Both the position numbers and the translations under genes were made by a program. A stretch of 56,561 nucleotides of DNA from Proteus mirabilis ATCC 29906 (GTDB lineage: Bacteria; Pseudomonadota; Gammaproteobacteria; Enterobacterales; Enterobacteriaceae), in NCBI RefSeq assembly GCF_000160755.1, contig NZ_GG668576.1:874497-931057 (forward strand). Reading direction: 5' to 3'. The notes under the pieces are model-generated. The model did not search any database. It saw only the letters and a program-made list of their open reading frames with translations, and was not told the origin of the DNA. Positions 30,886 to 43,905 of this stretch are shown here, one piece after another (positions within the stretch are counted from its first letter, which is position 1; each line of letters begins with the position of its first letter).

Positions 30886-32415
30886 TTACAGCCTTACTGT
30901 TGAAAGAGAAGCGGAATACCAAGTCTGGAGATTTTCCATTGCTGATATCGAAGTATCTAATACTGGTTGTGGGAAGAAGCCCAAAATAACCAATAAAACC
31001 ACCAAGATAAACAGGATCAAAAATTCTCTCAGATTTAACCCTTTATAGGTTCTTTCTGCTGTTTTCGGTGAACCATAGTAAGCTTGTTGCATCATCCACA
31101 AAGCGTAGACAGAAGCAAAAACTAACCCAAAGACCGAAATAATAGTGATCAGCTTAAAGTGGCCATAAGTACCAAATAGGATCATAAACTCACCAACAAA
31201 GTTACCTGTTCCTGGCATACCTAAAGAGGCAACCGCAAAGAACAGTGAAAATGCTGGTAAGAAACGGATGCTTTTCCACAATCCACCCATTTGATTCATA
31301 TCACGCGTACCTAAACGCTCATACAGCATGCCACACATGATAAACAGACCGGCAGCAGACAAACCATTGGTGATCATTTGAATAATCGCACCTTGGTAAG
31401 CCAAAACAGAGCCAGCATAAATCGCAATCACGATAAAGCCCATGTGAGAAATACTACTGTAAGCGGCCAGACGTTTAATATCCGTTTGACGGAATGCTAA
31501 CAGTGCAGCGTAGAATACGGTGATTAAGCCTAGCCACATCGCAACAGGTGCCAGTAATGCAGACGCTTCTGGGAATAACGGTAAGTTAAAACGTAATAAA
31601 CCGTAAGCGGCTGTTTTTAGCAAAATACCTGATAAGTCAACAGAGCCCGCCGTTGGTGCTTCTGCATGTGCATCAGCTAGCCAGCCATGAACGGGGACAA
31701 TTGGCATTTTTACTGCGAATGCAGCAAAGAAGCCAAGCATCAGAATAAATTGCAGTTCACTACCTAATAAGGTGTGCGCTTGTAGTAAGGTGTCATAATT
31801 AAACGTCCAAATACCTGTTTTGCTGTAAAAAGCGACAGCTAAACCGATAATGGCCAGCAACATTAACAGGCCACTCGCCTGTGTATAAATAAAGAACTTA
31901 GTTGCTGCACTAACATGTTTCTCATCGCTACTTCCTTTATGTCCCCAAAGAGAGATAAGGAAATACATTGGGATCAACATCATTTCCCAAAAGAAGAAGA
32001 ATAAGAACAAGTCAGTCGCTAAGAATACCCCCATAACACCTGCTAAGATCCACAGCAGGTTGAAATGGAAAGCCCCTTGTGATGGTTGATTTTCGCTCCA
32101 TGAAGAGAGCACCGCTAAAATACCTAAAATAGCAGTTAATACCACCATCAATAATGACATGCCATCAAGTGCAAACTGAATATTAATCCCCAAAGCAGGG
32201 ATCCACGGTACAAAGTAAAACTCTGTCCAGCGAGGTGCACCATCAACACTAATCAGTTGATAGTCACCTTGCAACCACAGTTGCACAGAAATAACGAGTG
32301 TTAATCCCATCGTCAGCAACGCAACCCAGCGAGGAACTTGCGAGCCGATTCGTTCAGCCTGCCAACTTAGCAGGCCACCGATGAAGGGAATAAGTATTAG
32401 CCAGGGTAATAACAT
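30886..32415 (-). CDS. nuoM: NADH-quinone oxidoreductase subunit M
   Basis: NuoM is an antiporter-like proton-pumping subunit of complex I. The 509-residue protein is the same length as in E. coli and starts MLLPWLILIPFIGG. About 14 hydrophobic helices are visible. The channel motifs FFFWEMMLIPMYFLI (with the key Glu), VKMPIVPVHGWLADAHAEAPT (Lys and His) and IKRLAAYSSISHMGF are intact. It lies between nuoL and nuoN with gaps of 19 and 6 bases. Confidence 0.97.
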   Translation of the reverse strand: MLLPWLILIPFIGGLLSWQAERIGSQVPRWVALLTMGLTLVISVQLWLQGDYQLISVDGAPRWTEFYFVPWIPALGINIQFALDGMSLLMVVLTAILGILAVLSSWSENQPSQGAFHFNLLWILAGVMGVFLATDLFLFFFFWEMMLIPMYFLISLWGHKGSSDEKHVSAATKFFIYTQASGLLMLLAIIGLAVAFYSKTGIWTFNYDTLLQAHTLLGSELQFILMLGFFAAFAVKMPIVPVHGWLADAHAEAPTAGSVDLSGILLKTAAYGLLRFNLPLFPEASALLAPVAMWLGLITVFYAALLAFRQTDIKRLAAYSSISHMGFIVIAIYAGSVLAYQGAIIQMITNGLSAAGLFIMCGMLYERLGTRDMNQMGGLWKSIRFLPAFSLFFAVASLGMPGTGNFVGEFMILFGTYGHFKLITIISVFGLVFASVYALWMMQQAYYGSPKTAERTYKGLNLREFLILFILVVLLVILGFFPQPVLDTSISAMENLQTWYSASLSTVRL

Positions 32416-32434
32416 GGCGCAATGTGTCCCTTAA

Positions 32435-34270
32435 TTAAACCAGAAGCAGCAGAGCGATAACCAGCACTGCACCTAAACCGAGAGAAGCCGCATACCAACG
32501 CGCTAATCCGTTTTCACTGAAACTCAAGCCTTTATTGGCGCCTTTAAAGAGACAGCCAAAGAGATTAAAGAATTGGTTAACAGGATCATTTTGGATAAGC
32601 CATGCCGCACCTTTATAAGGTTTGACAAACAGCACCTCATACAGTGCATCAAATCCCCATGCGTGGAACCACCATGTTGAGAAGAAACGCCCTGTTTTGG
32701 TATTTGCCACCTGAGAAACAAGTTGACGCTGTTTCAGGTATAACCATGCTGCAATGGCAACGCCTACAATCGCTACCACACCAGAAAGGATTTCTAATAC
32801 ATACTTACCTTCATGAGTAGCGGTGCTTTCTGGGAAAACATCGCCTAACGGTTGGGTAATTAACGCCCCAATAAAGGTTGATAACAACGCTAATACCGCT
32901 AATGGGAAAGTATGAGTGAAGCCTTTAACTTGGTGTGCTTCGGTTTTGGTTTCACCATGGAATACGATGAAAATTAAACGGAAGGTATAAAGTGACGTAA
33001 AGAATGCGCCAATTAAACCTGCTAACATTAAATTGAAATGTCCGTTTGCGTACGCACCCCATAAGATTTCATCTTTACTGAAGAACCCTGCTGTTAACAG
33101 TGGTAATGCCGCTAAGGCACCTCCGCCAATTAAAAAGCATGCATAAACAAATGGGATCTTCTTACGTAACCCGCCCATCTTAAAGATATTCTGTTCATGA
33201 TGGCAGGCAATAATCACTGAACCTGCAGATAAGAACAATAATGCTTTAAAGAACGCGTGAGTCATTAAGTGGAAAATTGCGCCATCCCATGCTTGAGCAC
33301 CCAACGCCAAGAACATATAACCAATTTGGCTCATGGTTGAGTAAGCAAGAATACGCTTGATATCGGTTTGTACTAAAGCCGCAAAACCCGCTAATACTAA
33401 TGTCACTGCACCAACGATACCGACTAATTCTAAGATATCAGGTGCCATTAAGAATAGCGCATTACTACGAGCAACTAAGTACACACCAGCGGTAACCATG
33501 GTGGCGGCGTGGATCAACGCAGAAACAGGTGTTGGACCGGCCATCGCATCCGCTAACCAAGTTTGTAATGGTAGTTGTGCTGATTTACCTACCGCACCCC
33601 CTAAGACCATTAACATTGCCCAGTTAATGATGCTTGATCCTGCGGTCAGTTGTTCAGGAGCCAATACCGCCATTTCGCGGAAACTTAGCGTACCTAATTG
33701 ATCAAACAGGATAAACATACCGATAGCTAAGAAGACATCACCAATACGGGTAACAATAAATGCTTTCATTGCTGCCGCGCCATTAGCTGGGTTGTTATAG
33801 TAGAAACCAATTAATAAGTAACTACATAAACCAACCCCTTCCCAACCCATATACATCAGCATCATATTATCAGCCAATACTAAAACAACCATACTCGCGA
33901 TAAATAAGTTGGTATAAGCAAAGAAGCGAGAATATCCTTCTTCACCACGCATATACCAAGATGCATACATATGAATAAGAAAACCAACGCCAGTGATAAC
34001 ACCTAGCATGGTTAATGATAGGCCATCAAGCACCAACGTAAATGGGATAGTAAAGTTCCCCGCTGACATCCAAGTCCAGAGTGTTAAGACTTCTGTTTCT
34101 TGTCCGTGAGCAAAGAAATCTATCCCCACCCAAAGTGTCACTAAAGCTGATAAACCAACAGCGCCCGTGCCAATCCATGCTGATACATTTTCAGACCAAC
34201 GACCACCTGAGAATGCGAGCAGTAAAAATCCCAGCAGTGGTAGCACAAAGGTTAAATAGAGTATATTCAT
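32435..34270 (-). CDS. nuoL: NADH-quinone oxidoreductase subunit L
   Basis: NuoL is the distal antiporter-like subunit of complex I. The protein has 611 residues (E. coli 613). The motif [19 protein letters not shown] carries the conserved Glu, [30 protein letters not shown] the Lys/His set, and [15 protein letters not shown] the second half-channel. The C-terminal part includes the long lateral helix and final membrane anchor known for this subunit. It overlaps nuoK by four bases. Confidence 0.97.
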   Translation of the reverse strand: MNILYLTFVLPLLGFLLLAFSGGRWSENVSAWIGTGAVGLSALVTLWVGIDFFAHGQETEVLTLWTWMSAGNFTIPFTLVLDGLSLTMLGVITGVGFLIHMYASWYMRGEEGYSRFFAYTNLFIASMVVLVLADNMMLMYMGWEGVGLCSYLLIGFYYNNPANGAAAMKAFIVTRIGDVFLAIGMFILFDQLGTLSFREMAVLAPEQLTAGSSIINWAMLMVLGGAVGKSAQLPLQTWLADAMAGPTPVSALIHAATMVTAGVYLVARSNALFLMAPDILELVGIVGAVTLVLAGFAALVQTDIKRILAYSTMSQIGYMFLALGAQAWDGAIFHLMTHAFFKALLFLSAGSVIIACHHEQNIFKMGGLRKKIPFVYACFLIGGGALAALPLLTAGFFSKDEILWGAYANGHFNLMLAGLIGAFFTSLYTFRLIFIVFHGETKTEAHQVKGFTHTFPLAVLALLSTFIGALITQPLGDVFPESTATHEGKYVLEILSGVVAIVGVAIAAWLYLKQRQLVSQVANTKTGRFFSTWWFHAWGFDALYEVLFVKPYKGAAWLIQNDPVNQFFNLFGCLFKGANKGLSFSENGLARWYAASLGLGAVLVIALLLLV

Positions 34271-34569
34271 CCGCGCATCTCACTGACTGTATCAATATTG
34301 AGGTTTTGGCGATGACGATGAAGTTGTAATAACAATGCCAAGCCAATACTTGCCTCTGCCGCTGCCAAACTGATTGCCAGAATATACATAATCTGACCAT
34401 CTGTTTGACCCCAATAGCTACCACCAACCACAAAGGCTAGCGCAGCTGAATTAATCATAATTTCGAGTCCGATCAACATAAATAACAGGTTGCGGCGAAG
34501 TACTAAGCAAGTAAAACCTAACACAAATAGTACCGCAGCCAAGATCAAACCATGTTGAAGAGGTATCAT
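34267..34569 (-). CDS. nuoK: NADH-quinone oxidoreductase subunit K
   Basis: NuoK is a small membrane-arm subunit with three helices. The 100-residue protein is full length. The conserved buried glutamates lie in [15 protein letters not shown] and in [17 protein letters not shown]. It overlaps nuoJ and nuoL by four bases each (ATGA-type junctions), which suggests tightly coupled translation in the membrane-arm half of the operon. Confidence 0.97.
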   Translation of the reverse strand: MIPLQHGLILAAVLFVLGFTCLVLRRNLLFMLIGLEIMINSAALAFVVGGSYWGQTDGQIMYILAISLAAAEASIGLALLLQLHRHRQNLNIDTVSEMRG

Positions 34570-35099
34570 TTTGGCTCCCCTACTTTTTCGTTTTCGACGA
34601 GATCGTCATGGCTCTGATCACGACCGATGTGATAAGCAACAATTAATCCTGACAATAAGAGAACGGAGGCTAACTCAACAGCCAGAATATAAGGCCCAAA
34701 TAAGCTAATACCGACTTCTTTCGCCCCAATAATCTCGCCACTAATCTCACCATGAGTGACACTACTAATTGCATAAACCAATACAATTAACAGTACCAGA
34801 GACAAAATCGCCGGCCCTATCCAAAATCTAGGCTGTAACCATTTTCTCTCTTGCTCAACGACCGATTTTCCTAAGTTAAGCATCATCACAACGAATACGA
34901 ATAGCACCATAATCGCGCCGGCGTAAACGATGATCTCTAAAGCACCTGCAAAATAGGCACCTAACGAGAAGAACACCACTGAAAGGCCAATTAATGAAAC
35001 AATCAGATACAGCAGTGCGTGTACCGGATTGGTATGCGTTATTACTCTCAAAGTGGCAAGGATTGAAATCAGTCCTGCAATATAAAATGCAAATTCCAT
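34566..35099 (-). CDS. nuoJ: NADH-quinone oxidoreductase subunit J
   Basis: NuoJ is a five-helix membrane-arm subunit; its third helix contains the pi-bulge used in coupling. The 177-residue protein (E. coli 184) has the conserved segment [29 protein letters not shown]. The slightly shorter length comes from the charged C-terminal tail. It lies 12 bases after nuoI and overlaps nuoK by four bases. Confidence 0.97.
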   Translation of the reverse strand: MEFAFYIAGLISILATLRVITHTNPVHALLYLIVSLIGLSVVFFSLGAYFAGALEIIVYAGAIMVLFVFVVMMLNLGKSVVEQERKWLQPRFWIGPAILSLVLLIVLVYAISSVTHGEISGEIIGAKEVGISLFGPYILAVELASVLLLSGLIVAYHIGRDQSHDDLVENEKVGEPK

Positions 35100-35111
35100 G
35101 AATATCGCTCC

Positions 35112-35654
35112 TTACGGTAACAGGCTTTTGACATCGATAGGTTTCGCTTCATCATCTGCTTCACCTTTATCTTTGCCATTAATCGCCATACCTGTTTTAC
35201 GGTAAAAGTTATATTCAGGATATTTACCAGGCCCTGAAATTAATAAATCGTCTTTTTCATAAACCAGATCTTGACGCTTAAATTCACCCATTTCGAAATC
35301 AGGGGTTAATTGTAGAGCCGTTGTTGGACATGCTTCTTCACATAAGCCACAAAAGATACAACGCGAAAAGTTGATACGGAAAAACTCAGGATACCAACGA
35401 CCATCTTCATGTTCTGCTTTTTGTAATGAGATACAACCAACAGGGCACACCGCTGCGCACAAGTTACAAGCAACACAACGCTCTTCACCATCAGGATCAC
35501 GGGTCAATACAATACGTCCACGATAACGCGGTGCAACATTGACAGGTTCTTCCGGGTACATCTGCGTTTCGCGTTTGGCAAAGGCGTGTAAGCCAATCAT
35601 CCAAATGCTGCGTACCTGGGTGCCGAAACCAGTCACTAACTCTTTTAAAGTCAT
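35112..35654 (-). CDS. nuoI: NADH-quinone oxidoreductase subunit I
   Basis: NuoI carries clusters N6a and N6b that link the peripheral arm to N2. The 180-residue protein matches E. coli. Two 4Fe-4S ligand sets are intact: [15 protein letters not shown] and [15 protein letters not shown]. The N-terminal helix ([20 protein letters not shown]) lies along the membrane. It sits between nuoH and nuoJ with short gaps. Confidence 0.97.
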
Positions 35655-35668
35655 GGTTCAATCACCCC

Positions 35669-36646
35669 TTATTGAGCGTTGTAGAGGATCACTGCAGCAG
35701 TGACCAACAGATTGATTAAAGTTAACGGTAAGCAGATCTTCCAACCAAAAGCCATCACTTGGTCATAACGCGGACGCGGTAATGATGCACGGATCAGAAT
35801 AAACATCATCATGAAGAATCCTGTTTTCAGTGCAAACCAAACGAATGACGGTAAGAAAGGACCTTGCCAACCACCGAAGAATAACGTCACTATTAAGCCA
35901 GAAACGGCAACGATACCGATATATTCACCGACAAAGAACAGACCGAATTTCATACCGGAATATTCAATGTGATAACCATCAGCCAACTCTTGCTCTGCTT
36001 CGGGTTGGTCAAAAGGATGACGGTGACAAACGGCAACGCCAGCAATCGCAAAGGTAATAAAGCCAAAGAATTGTGGGATAATGTTCCACATATGGGCTTG
36101 CGAATTGACAATATCCGTTAAGTTAAACGAACCCGCTTGTGCCACAACACCTAAAATAGAAAGTCCTAAGAAAACCTCATAACTAACTGTTTGTGCTGAA
36201 GCACGCATTGCACCTAATAACGAATATTTATTGTTACTTGACCAGCCAGCAAATAAAACGGCATACACCGCTAAACCCGCTACCATCAAGAAAAATAAAA
36301 TACCAATGTTTAAATCAGCCACAACCCAGGTTGAGCTAACTGGCACAATAGCAAATGACAATAATAAGGAAGAAAAGGCAATCACTGGTGCTATGGTAAA
36401 GATAAAGCGATCAGCAAATTTTGGGATCCAGTCCTCTTTAAAGAACATTTTGATCATATCCGCAATTAACTGTGCTGAACCTGCATAACCTACACGGTTA
36501 GGCCCATAACGGTTTTGGAATAACCCCAGTAGACGACGCTCCCCCATACTCATAAAAGCACCACAAGTGACAACCACCAGCAAGATCACCACGGCTTTTA
36601 AAACAGTGAGTAAAATCTCTGTAACTTCAGGAGATAACCAGCTCAT
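35669..36646 (-). CDS. nuoH: NADH-quinone oxidoreductase subunit H
   Basis: NuoH holds the quinone-binding chamber together with NuoB and NuoCD. The 325-residue protein (E. coli 325) has eight or more hydrophobic helices. The loop [25 protein letters not shown] and the acidic loop [26 protein letters not shown] are characteristic and intact. Its start touches the nuoG stop (one shared base). Confidence 0.97.
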   Translation of the reverse strand: MSWLSPEVTEILLTVLKAVVILLVVVTCGAFMSMGERRLLGLFQNRYGPNRVGYAGSAQLIADMIKMFFKEDWIPKFADRFIFTIAPVIAFSSLLLSFAIVPVSSTWVVADLNIGILFFLMVAGLAVYAVLFAGWSSNNKYSLLGAMRASAQTVSYEVFLGLSILGVVAQAGSFNLTDIVNSQAHMWNIIPQFFGFITFAIAGVAVCHRHPFDQPEAEQELADGYHIEYSGMKFGLFFVGEYIGIVAVSGLIVTLFFGGWQGPFLPSFVWFALKTGFFMMMFILIRASLPRPRYDQVMAFGWKICLPLTLINLLVTAAVILYNAQ

Positions 36647-39369
36647 TATGCAATACCCCGCAGTTGACGAACCGATACACCCACCAGTGATGGCGAAATG
36701 CCAGCCATCCCTAACGGAAGGCCAATTTGACCTCGGGTTAAGTGAGCACTGATTTTCACAGGTAAGGTGAATTCACGACCTTCGTAAGTAAACATCGCTT
36801 GTTGACCTTGAGATAATGCTAATGCGACGGCATCAGATTCACTCACGGTTAAATAAGCGTTGTCCATACGTTGTTGGATCACTTGTGAACGTTGCGATAA
36901 CTCTTCGCTACCAAACAGACGATAGTAAGGAGCTACAACCCATTGATTTTCAACTAGGTTAAAGGCTGGTGGAATATCAGTGAAATAACCTAATGTGTTA
37001 TCACTACATTCGATTAAGCGTACACCCGGATCACCAAAACGTAAGCTTCCCCCGACTTCAGACTGGAACTTATTCCATGCTTGTGGTGAGTTCCAACCCG
37101 GTGCCCATGCAAATGGAATTTGCTGGCGAGGAGCCGTTGGGCTGTTGTTTCCTTCCATAGAGAAAGCAAATGGGCTATCGATATCTTTAGGTTGACGCTG
37201 TTCATGTACTGAAACATTTGCCAACATGGAAGTACGACCACTATAACGATGCGGTTCGCGGGCTAATTTTTGACCACGAATACGGAATGATGCATTAGGT
37301 GCCGCATTCACAATACCGGCAAATTGCGGTAGACGCGTTGCACATAGCTCAATCACATGATCTAACTGCGTCCAGTCAAGATTACCTTCATGCCATTGTG
37401 AATCAACAGCACTTAGCCAACGCCAGCTTTCATGCATCACCACTTCTTTGTTATAGAAAGAAGGTTCAAACACTTGGAAGTAACGTTGCGCTCTGCCCTC
37501 TTGACTCACCATAGTGCCATCACTTTCAGCAAAGGAGGAAGCAGGTAACACAAGGTGTGCTTTTTCCATGATCTCAGTTTGCTGATGGTCAATTACAATT
37601 AGGTGATCCACTTTAGCAATCGCGTCATCAATGACGTCGGCGGCAAAATGGCGATACAAGTCGTTTTCCATCACAATAGCGCTATCTGCTTGACCACTAC
37701 GCATCACTTTCAATGCGTCATCCAGTGGTTTCGCTTTCATCATCGCCAGCCCCATGCTATTGGCATCATCTGCCACATAAGAGAGACCAACTTCGCTCCC
37801 CTTGGCTTTTAAGGCAAAAGCGATATTAGCAGCCGCTTTGATAACTTCTTCGCTACCGGCATGACTACCACTAATGATTAACGGTTTTTTCGCTTGCGAT
37901 AAGGCTTGAACAATCATGTCAATCTGTTTATTCAATGCTTCATCTAAACCATCAACCGCAGGGGCTTCACCATTAATATGATGGGCAATGGCAAAACCTA
38001 AACGCGCTTGTTCAACCACCGGCGCACGATAACTCCAAGCGGCAACATCATCCAGACGAGTTTCATCAACATGAGTGACAAACAGTGGATATTTCGCCCG
38101 TTGACCGATATTCATGATGGCGGCAATTTGCCAATCAGCCACTTTTTGTGCGGCTGCCATCTCACGTGCTTTACCTTTTACGGCTTGACGTACTGACAGT
38201 GCCATACGAGCACCTGTCTGTGTTAAGTCTTCACCTAACACCAGTACTGCGTCATAGTCTTCAATCTCACGGAGAGATGGAGTATAAACGCCACCTTTTT
38301 GTAAAATATCCAGCATTAAGGTCAAGCGAGCCTGCTCTGCAGCCGAAATACCACTATAGAAATTTTCAGCCCCAACCACTTCACGTAAAGCAAAGTTGCT
38401 TTCAATACTGGCTCGTGGTGAGCCGATACCGACAACACGTTGCCCTTTCTTCAGCATTTCTGCAGCGGCTTGCGTTGCTTGTGCTGCACTGATTTCAAGC
38501 CAGTTACTGCCTAAACGTTTTTTAGGTTGACGAGGTCTACTCGCTAAATTGACATAACCGTAGCCAAAACGACCACGATCACAAAGGAAGTAACGGTTTA
38601 CTGTACCGTTATAACGGTTTTCAATACGACGCAATTCACCATAACGCTCACCTGGGCTGATATTGCAACCCATGCTACAACCTTGGCAAATACTTGGGGC
38701 AAACTGCATATCCCACTTACGGTTATAACGTGATGAGTGAGTTTTGTCAGTAAAGACACCCGTTGGACAAATCTCAACTAAGTTACCTGAGAATTCGCTC
38801 TCTAATGTGCCATCTTCAACCCGTCCAAAGAACACGTTGTTATGTGCACCAAAGACACCCAGATCAGTGCCATCAGCATAATCTTTGTAGTAACGAACAC
38901 AGCGGTAACAAGCAATACAGCGGTTCATTTCATGAGAAATAAACGGCCCTAACTCTTGATTTCTATGTGTACGCTTAGTAAAGCGATAGCGACGCATAGT
39001 ATGACCTGTCATAACGGTCATATCTTGAAGGTGGCAGTTTCCCCCTTCTTCACAAACAGGACAATCGTGAGGATGGTTAGTCATATACCATTCAACAACG
39101 CTTTCGCGGAATTTTTTCGCTTCTTCGTCATCAATTGAGATAAACGTGCCATCAGCCGCAGGTGTCATACAAGACATTACCAAACGACCGCGGGTATCCT
39201 CAGCATTTTGATACTGCTTAACCGCACACTGGCGGCAAGCGCCAACGCTTCCCAGCGCTGGGTGCCAGCAAAAATAAGGAATATCTAAGCCTAAATTAAG
39301 ACAGGCTTCTAACAGGTTATCAGCCCCGTTAACTTCATATTCTTTGCCGTCTACATGAATCGTAGCCAT
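36646..39369 (-). CDS. nuoG: NADH-quinone oxidoreductase subunit G
   Basis: NuoG is the large iron-sulfur subunit of the NADH module. From [15 protein letters not shown] the protein has 907 residues (E. coli 908). N-terminal 2Fe-2S ligands lie in [22 protein letters not shown] with a later Cys in VMSCMTP. The His-Cys3 site is [16 protein letters not shown], followed by [11 protein letters not shown] and the extra cluster N7 motif CQGCSMGC. A degenerate molybdopterin-oxidoreductase domain completes it. I took the ATG at 39369 rather than a TTG 18 bases upstream because it gives the E. coli N-terminus; a GGGA lies 12 bases before it. Confidence 0.96.
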   Translation of the reverse strand: MATIHVDGKEYEVNGADNLLEACLNLGLDIPYFCWHPALGSVGACRQCAVKQYQNAEDTRGRLVMSCMTPAADGTFISIDDEEAKKFRESVVEWYMTNHPHDCPVCEEGGNCHLQDMTVMTGHTMRRYRFTKRTHRNQELGPFISHEMNRCIACYRCVRYYKDYADGTDLGVFGAHNNVFFGRVEDGTLESEFSGNLVEICPTGVFTDKTHSSRYNRKWDMQFAPSICQGCSMGCNISPGERYGELRRIENRYNGTVNRYFLCDRGRFGYGYVNLASRPRQPKKRLGSNWLEISAAQATQAAAEMLKKGQRVVGIGSPRASIESNFALREVVGAENFYSGISAAEQARLTLMLDILQKGGVYTPSLREIEDYDAVLVLGEDLTQTGARMALSVRQAVKGKAREMAAAQKVADWQIAAIMNIGQRAKYPLFVTHVDETRLDDVAAWSYRAPVVEQARLGFAIAHHINGEAPAVDGLDEALNKQIDMIVQALSQAKKPLIISGSHAGSEEVIKAAANIAFALKAKGSEVGLSYVADDANSMGLAMMKAKPLDDALKVMRSGQADSAIVMENDLYRHFAADVIDDAIAKVDHLIVIDHQQTEIMEKAHLVLPASSFAESDGTMVSQEGRAQRYFQVFEPSFYNKEVVMHESWRWLSAVDSQWHEGNLDWTQLDHVIELCATRLPQFAGIVNAAPNASFRIRGQKLAREPHRYSGRTSMLANVSVHEQRQPKDIDSPFAFSMEGNNSPTAPRQQIPFAWAPGWNSPQAWNKFQSEVGGSLRFGDPGVRLIECSDNTLGYFTDIPPAFNLVENQWVVAPYYRLFGSEELSQRSQVIQQRMDNAYLTVSESDAVALALSQGQQAMFTYEGREFTLPVKISAHLTRGQIGLPLGMAGISPSLVGVSVRQLRGIA

Positions 39370-39431
39370 AGTCAGCATGCTTCCCAAAGGCCTGCATTGC
39401 AGGCGTTAAACCTAGAATGTATCGTGAAAAA

Positions 39432-40796
39432 CTACCAGCGGCTTTTCAGCAAATTAGGCTGAATACCACGGATAAGATTGGCATTGGTATAGTCTTCTTG
39501 AATAATGCCAGCCTCAAATTCTTCACGGAAATATTTGATTGCGCTTTGTAAAGGCTCTACTGCCCCTGGTGCGTGAGCACAGAATGTATGCCCTGGGCTT
39601 AAAGAGCGGCAGAGGTGCTCAAGAGTCTCAATATCACCAGGACGACCTTGACCTTTTTCTATCGCGCGTAAGATTTCGACACTCCATGGCAAGCCATCAC
39701 GACAAGGTGTACACCAGCCACAAGATTCACGCGCAAAGAACTCTTCCAAGTTACGGGTTAATGAAACCATGTTAATTTCATTATCTACCGCCATCGCCAA
39801 CGCAGTACCTAAACGGCTACCAGCTTTGGCGATCGTGCCAAAATCCATAGGGAGATCGAGATGATCTTCTGTTAAGAAATCCGTTCCTGCACCACCGGGT
39901 TGCCAAGCTTTTAATTTCAGCCCATCACGCATCCCCCCCGCATAATCTTCTAAGATTTCACGAGCTGTAGTACCAAAAGGTAATTCCCATAAGCCTGGAT
40001 ATTTCACGCGACCAGAGAATCCCATTAATTTGGTACCTGCATCTGGACTTTTACCGGCGCTTAAACCGATATACCAATCTTTGCCATGCTCAATAATCGC
40101 GGGTACGTTACACAGCGTTTCAACGTTATTCACGCAGGTAGGTTTTCCCCAAGCACCGGAGGTTGCAGGGAATGGCGGTTTCGAGCGAGGGTTAGCACGA
40201 CGACCTTCCAGTGAGTTGATCAGTGCTGTTTCTTCACCACAGATATAACGACCTGCTCCTGTGTGAACAAATAGCTCAAAATCGATACCAGAGCCGAAGA
40301 TATTTTTGCCTAAAAAACCCGCTGCTTTGGCTTCTTCAATAGCATGGCGCAGGTGCTTAGCCGCTTCAATATATTCACCACGTAGGAAAATATAACCACG
40401 ATAAGCTTTCAATGCATGCGCACCGATAATCATCCCTTCGATTAACAGATGTGGCAGTTCTTCCATTAACAGGCGGTCTTTATAGGTTCCCGGCTCCATT
40501 TCATCTGCATTACAAAGGATGTAACGGATATTCATACTTTCATCTTTTGGCATCAGACTCCATTTCAAGCCTGTTGAGAATCCAGCACCACCACGTCCTT
40601 TTAAGCCTGCATCTTTAACTTCAGAAGTCACCTCATCAGGTGCCATGCTTTTTAATGCTTTTTCTGCCGCTTTATAACCGTTTTTTGCACGGTATTCATC
40701 CAGCCATACTGGCTGACGATCATCACGTAAGCGCCACGTTAGCGGATGCGTTTCTGCGCTACGAATAATCGGTTTTGCTCCTGAAATTGCTGTCAT
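39432..40796 (-). CDS. nuoF: NADH-quinone oxidoreductase subunit F
   Basis: NuoF binds NADH and FMN and carries cluster N3. The 454-residue protein (E. coli 445) has the glycine-rich [16 protein letters not shown] motif, the flavin region [21 protein letters not shown] and the cluster ligands in [12 protein letters not shown] with a downstream Cys in TFCAHAPG. The additional residues are at the N-terminus ([12 protein letters not shown]). It overlaps nuoE by four bases. Confidence 0.97.
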   Translation of the reverse strand: MTAISGAKPIIRSAETHPLTWRLRDDRQPVWLDEYRAKNGYKAAEKALKSMAPDEVTSEVKDAGLKGRGGAGFSTGLKWSLMPKDESMNIRYILCNADEMEPGTYKDRLLMEELPHLLIEGMIIGAHALKAYRGYIFLRGEYIEAAKHLRHAIEEAKAAGFLGKNIFGSGIDFELFVHTGAGRYICGEETALINSLEGRRANPRSKPPFPATSGAWGKPTCVNNVETLCNVPAIIEHGKDWYIGLSAGKSPDAGTKLMGFSGRVKYPGLWELPFGTTAREILEDYAGGMRDGLKLKAWQPGGAGTDFLTEDHLDLPMDFGTIAKAGSRLGTALAMAVDNEINMVSLTRNLEEFFARESCGWCTPCRDGLPWSVEILRAIEKGQGRPGDIETLEHLCRSLSPGHTFCAHAPGAVEPLQSAIKYFREEFEAGIIQEDYTNANLIRGIQPNLLKSRW

Positions 40797-41338
40797 GGAT
40801 ACTGCTCCAGTAACGTTTCAATCTCTTCAGGTTTAACAAAACTGTGAGTATCGTCATCTACCATCATAGTAGGACCTTTGTCACAGTTACCTAAACAACA
40901 GGTTGGCAGTAAGGTAAAACGACCATCTGGTGTTGTTTGGCCAGGAAGGATATTGAGGTGCTTCTCAATAGCTGCCTGAATGCCTTGATAACCTGTAATA
41001 TGGCAAACCACACTGTCACAAAAACGAATAATGTGACGGCCGACGGGTTGGCGGAAAATTTGACTATAAAAGGTTGCTACCCCTTCTACATCGCTAGCCG
41101 GTATACCAAGCACATCGGCAATAGCATAGATAGCACCGTCTTCAACCCAACCTCGATTTTTTTGCACTATTTTCAGCGCTTCAATCGATGCAGCACGGGG
41201 ATCTTCATAGTGATGTTTTTCTTGTTCAATTTCAGCACGCTCTTCTTGCGTTAAAACAAACGTGTTTTTCTTTGAATGAGTTACATCAACGATTTCAATC
41301 TTCGCGGCATCTTCTTTATGGTTTAATTCATTTTGCAT
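40793..41338 (-). CDS. nuoE: NADH-quinone oxidoreductase subunit E
   Basis: NuoE carries the 2Fe-2S cluster N1a in the NADH module. The protein has 181 residues, about 15 more than E. coli, all in a charged N-terminal extension ([20 protein letters not shown]). The four ligands are in [10 protein letters not shown] and [12 protein letters not shown], with the expected thioredoxin-like fold. It sits two bases after nuoCD and overlaps nuoF. Confidence 0.96.
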   Translation of the reverse strand: MQNELNHKEDAAKIEIVDVTHSKKNTFVLTQEERAEIEQEKHHYEDPRAASIEALKIVQKNRGWVEDGAIYAIADVLGIPASDVEGVATFYSQIFRQPVGRHIIRFCDSVVCHITGYQGIQAAIEKHLNILPGQTTPDGRFTLLPTCCLGNCDKGPTMMVDDDTHSFVKPEEIETLLEQYP

Positions 41339-41340
41339 GA

Positions 41341-43137
41341 TTAACGATCCACATCCGACATTACAAAATCGATACTTCCCAGATAGACAATCAAGTCAGA
41401 AACCAGACTACCGCGGATAACCGCTGGGATTTGTTGCAGGTGAGCAAAACTTGGCGTACGAATACGCGTACGATAGCTCATCGTGCTGCCATCACTGGTT
41501 AAATAATAGCTGTTGATCCCTTTAGTGGCTTCCACCATCTGGAATGATTCATTCGCAGGCATAACAGGGCCCCATGAAACCTGTAAGAAGTGGTTAATCA
41601 TGGTTTCAATATGCTGTAATGTGCGCTCTTTTGGTGGCGGAGTCGTCAGTGGATGGTCGGCTTTAAATGGCCCTGCTGGCATATTTTTATAGCACTGCTC
41701 GAGAATACGTAAGCTTTGACGTAATTCTTCGACTTTCAGCATGACACGATCGTAACAGTCACCATTGCTTGCTACTGGAATTTCAAACTCAAAGTTTTCA
41801 TACCCTGAGTATGGACGCCATTTACGCACGTCAAACTCAACTCCTGTAGCACGAAGCCCGGCACCCGTTACCCCCCAATCTAACGCTTCTTTAGCGTTAT
41901 AAGAGGCAACACCAATGGTACGGCCTTTTAAAATGCTGTTTTGCAAGGCGGCTTTAACGTAAGAATCAAGACGTTTTGGCATCCAATCTAAGAATTCACG
42001 TAGTAAGCGCTCCCACCCTTTTGGTAAATCGTGGGCAACACCACCGATACGGAACCATGCCGGATGCATACGGAAACCGGTAATTGCTTCTACAATATCG
42101 TAAACTTTTTGACGATCAGTAAAGGCAAAGAATACCGGTGTCATCGCACCAACATCTTGGATAAAGGTACTGATATACAGTAAATGGCTATTAATACGAA
42201 ATAGCTCAGACAGCATGACACGAATGACTTTAACGCGCTCAGGTACTTCAATACCGGCAAGCTTTTCCACCGCCAGTACATAAGGCATTTCGTTAACACA
42301 ACCACCAAGGTATTCAATTCGGTCGGTATAAGGAATATAACTATGCCATGATTGACGCTCGCCCATTTTCTCTGCACCACGATGGTGATAACCAACATCA
42401 GGTACACAGTTGACGATTTCTTCGCCATCAAGTTGCAAAATAATACGGAATGCACCGTGAGAAGATGGGTGATTAGGACCGAGGTTTAAGAACATAAAGT
42501 CCTCATTCTCAGTACCGCGTTTCATTCCCCACTCTTCTGGTTTAAAGGTCAGTGATTCCATTTCCAGATCCTCTTTCTGCTTAGTCAGCACATAAGGATC
42601 AAATTCTGTCGCCCGAGCGGGATAATCTTTACGCAGTGGATGACCTTCCCAATTCGGCAACATCATAATACGGCGTAGATTAGGGTGTCCGTTAAAGACG
42701 ATCCCAAACATATCCCACACTTCACGCTCATACCAATTCGAGTTCGGAAAGATAGAAGTGAGAGTCGGTAGATTAAGATCTTTTTCACTTAATGCGACTT
42801 TCAGCATGATATCTTTATTACGATCGAGTGATATCAGATGATAGAAAACGGAAAAATCAGCTGCCGGCAAGCCTTGACGATGCGTGCGTACACGCTCATC
42901 AACGCCATGCAAGTCGTACAGCATGACATATGGTTTTGGCAAAGATTTGAGGTATTGCATAACCTCAATAAGTTGTTCCCGCTTAACCCATACCACTGGC
43001 ATGCCGGTACGAGTCGGCTGGAATGTAAACGCATCTGGCCCAAATTTCTGACGCAGTTCGTTAACCACCTGATCATCAATATGATCGCTGGTTTCCCACG
43101 CTGGCCGTGCGCTATTTTGCGCTATCTGATCGGTCAT
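41341..43137 (-). CDS. nuoC: NADH-quinone oxidoreductase fused subunit C/D
   Basis: This is the fused NuoCD protein typical of Enterobacterales, 598 residues (E. coli about 600). The NuoC part (about 1-180) includes [23 protein letters not shown]. The NuoD part follows the linker [20 protein letters not shown] and contains [15 protein letters not shown], the quinone-site His, and GYHHRGAEK. It ends in [16 protein letters not shown] as in E. coli. It forms the interface between cluster N2 and quinone. Confidence 0.97.
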   Translation of the reverse strand: MTDQIAQNSARPAWETSDHIDDQVVNELRQKFGPDAFTFQPTRTGMPVVWVKREQLIEVMQYLKSLPKPYVMLYDLHGVDERVRTHRQGLPAADFSVFYHLISLDRNKDIMLKVALSEKDLNLPTLTSIFPNSNWYEREVWDMFGIVFNGHPNLRRIMMLPNWEGHPLRKDYPARATEFDPYVLTKQKEDLEMESLTFKPEEWGMKRGTENEDFMFLNLGPNHPSSHGAFRIILQLDGEEIVNCVPDVGYHHRGAEKMGERQSWHSYIPYTDRIEYLGGCVNEMPYVLAVEKLAGIEVPERVKVIRVMLSELFRINSHLLYISTFIQDVGAMTPVFFAFTDRQKVYDIVEAITGFRMHPAWFRIGGVAHDLPKGWERLLREFLDWMPKRLDSYVKAALQNSILKGRTIGVASYNAKEALDWGVTGAGLRATGVEFDVRKWRPYSGYENFEFEIPVASNGDCYDRVMLKVEELRQSLRILEQCYKNMPAGPFKADHPLTTPPPKERTLQHIETMINHFLQVSWGPVMPANESFQMVEATKGINSYYLTSDGSTMSYRTRIRTPSFAHLQQIPAVIRGSLVSDLIVYLGSIDFVMSDVDR

Positions 43138-43213
43138 TTCTATTCACCACAACTTTGATCAGGGTTACTATGATCGCAACACATTGCTCTGGTTACGTCT
43201 TAGGCAAAAGCCT

Positions 43214-43888
43214 TTAAATTTCGTCTGGAGTACGCAGATTTTTTACTGCGATCCGCTCACCGTGTTTTCTTTCTCGTTCTGACTGCATATTGGCACGGTA
43301 AACGCCTTGGTCGCCCACCACCCAAGATAATGGGCGACGTTCTTTACCAATGGACTCTTGTAATAACATCAATGCTTGCATATAAGCTTCTGGACGAGGT
43401 GGGCATCCTGGGATATACACATCAACAGGGATGAATTTATCAACACCTTGCACTACCGAATAGATGTCATACATACCACCAGAGTTAGCGCAAGCTCCCA
43501 TGGAAATAACCCACTTAGGCTCTAGCATCTGATCGTATAAACGCTGAATAACGGGCGCCATCTTTGTAAAGCAGGTTCCTGCAACCACCATAAAGTCAGC
43601 TTGACGAGGGGAAGCTCGTAATACTTCAGAACCAAAACGCGCTACGTCATGGACCGCAGTAAATGACGTCACCATTTCAACGTAACAACAGGAAAGACCA
43701 AAATTATATGGCCATAAAGAGTTTTTTCTGCCCCAGTTCACAACGTCATGTAACGCATGTTCCAGTTTTCCCATATACACGCTGCGATGAACGTGAGCAT
43801 CTAACGGGTCACTGACAATTTCCTGTGATTGCAGGGGATAACGGTCATTCTCACCGTTCGGATCTATGCGGGTGAGCGTATAATCCAT
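43214..43888 (-). CDS. nuoB: NADH-quinone oxidoreductase subunit B
   Basis: NuoB carries cluster N2, the electron donor to quinone. The 224-residue protein (E. coli 220) has the unusual adjacent cysteines in [10 protein letters not shown], with the other ligands in [10 protein letters not shown] and [11 protein letters not shown]. The N-terminus [20 protein letters not shown] is as in E. coli. A 76-base gap separates it from nuoCD and 17 bases from nuoA. Confidence 0.97.
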   Translation of the reverse strand: MDYTLTRIDPNGENDRYPLQSQEIVSDPLDAHVHRSVYMGKLEHALHDVVNWGRKNSLWPYNFGLSCCYVEMVTSFTAVHDVARFGSEVLRASPRQADFMVVAGTCFTKMAPVIQRLYDQMLEPKWVISMGACANSGGMYDIYSVVQGVDKFIPVDVYIPGCPPRPEAYMQALMLLQESIGKERRPLSWVVGDQGVYRANMQSERERKHGERIAVKNLRTPDEI

Positions 43889-43905
43889 TTTTAATGCCTC
43901 GCTTA

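Noticed and set aside
38148-38492. 114-codon frame antisense to nuoG
   Set aside because: Shadow frame inside a conserved coding region with no independent support.
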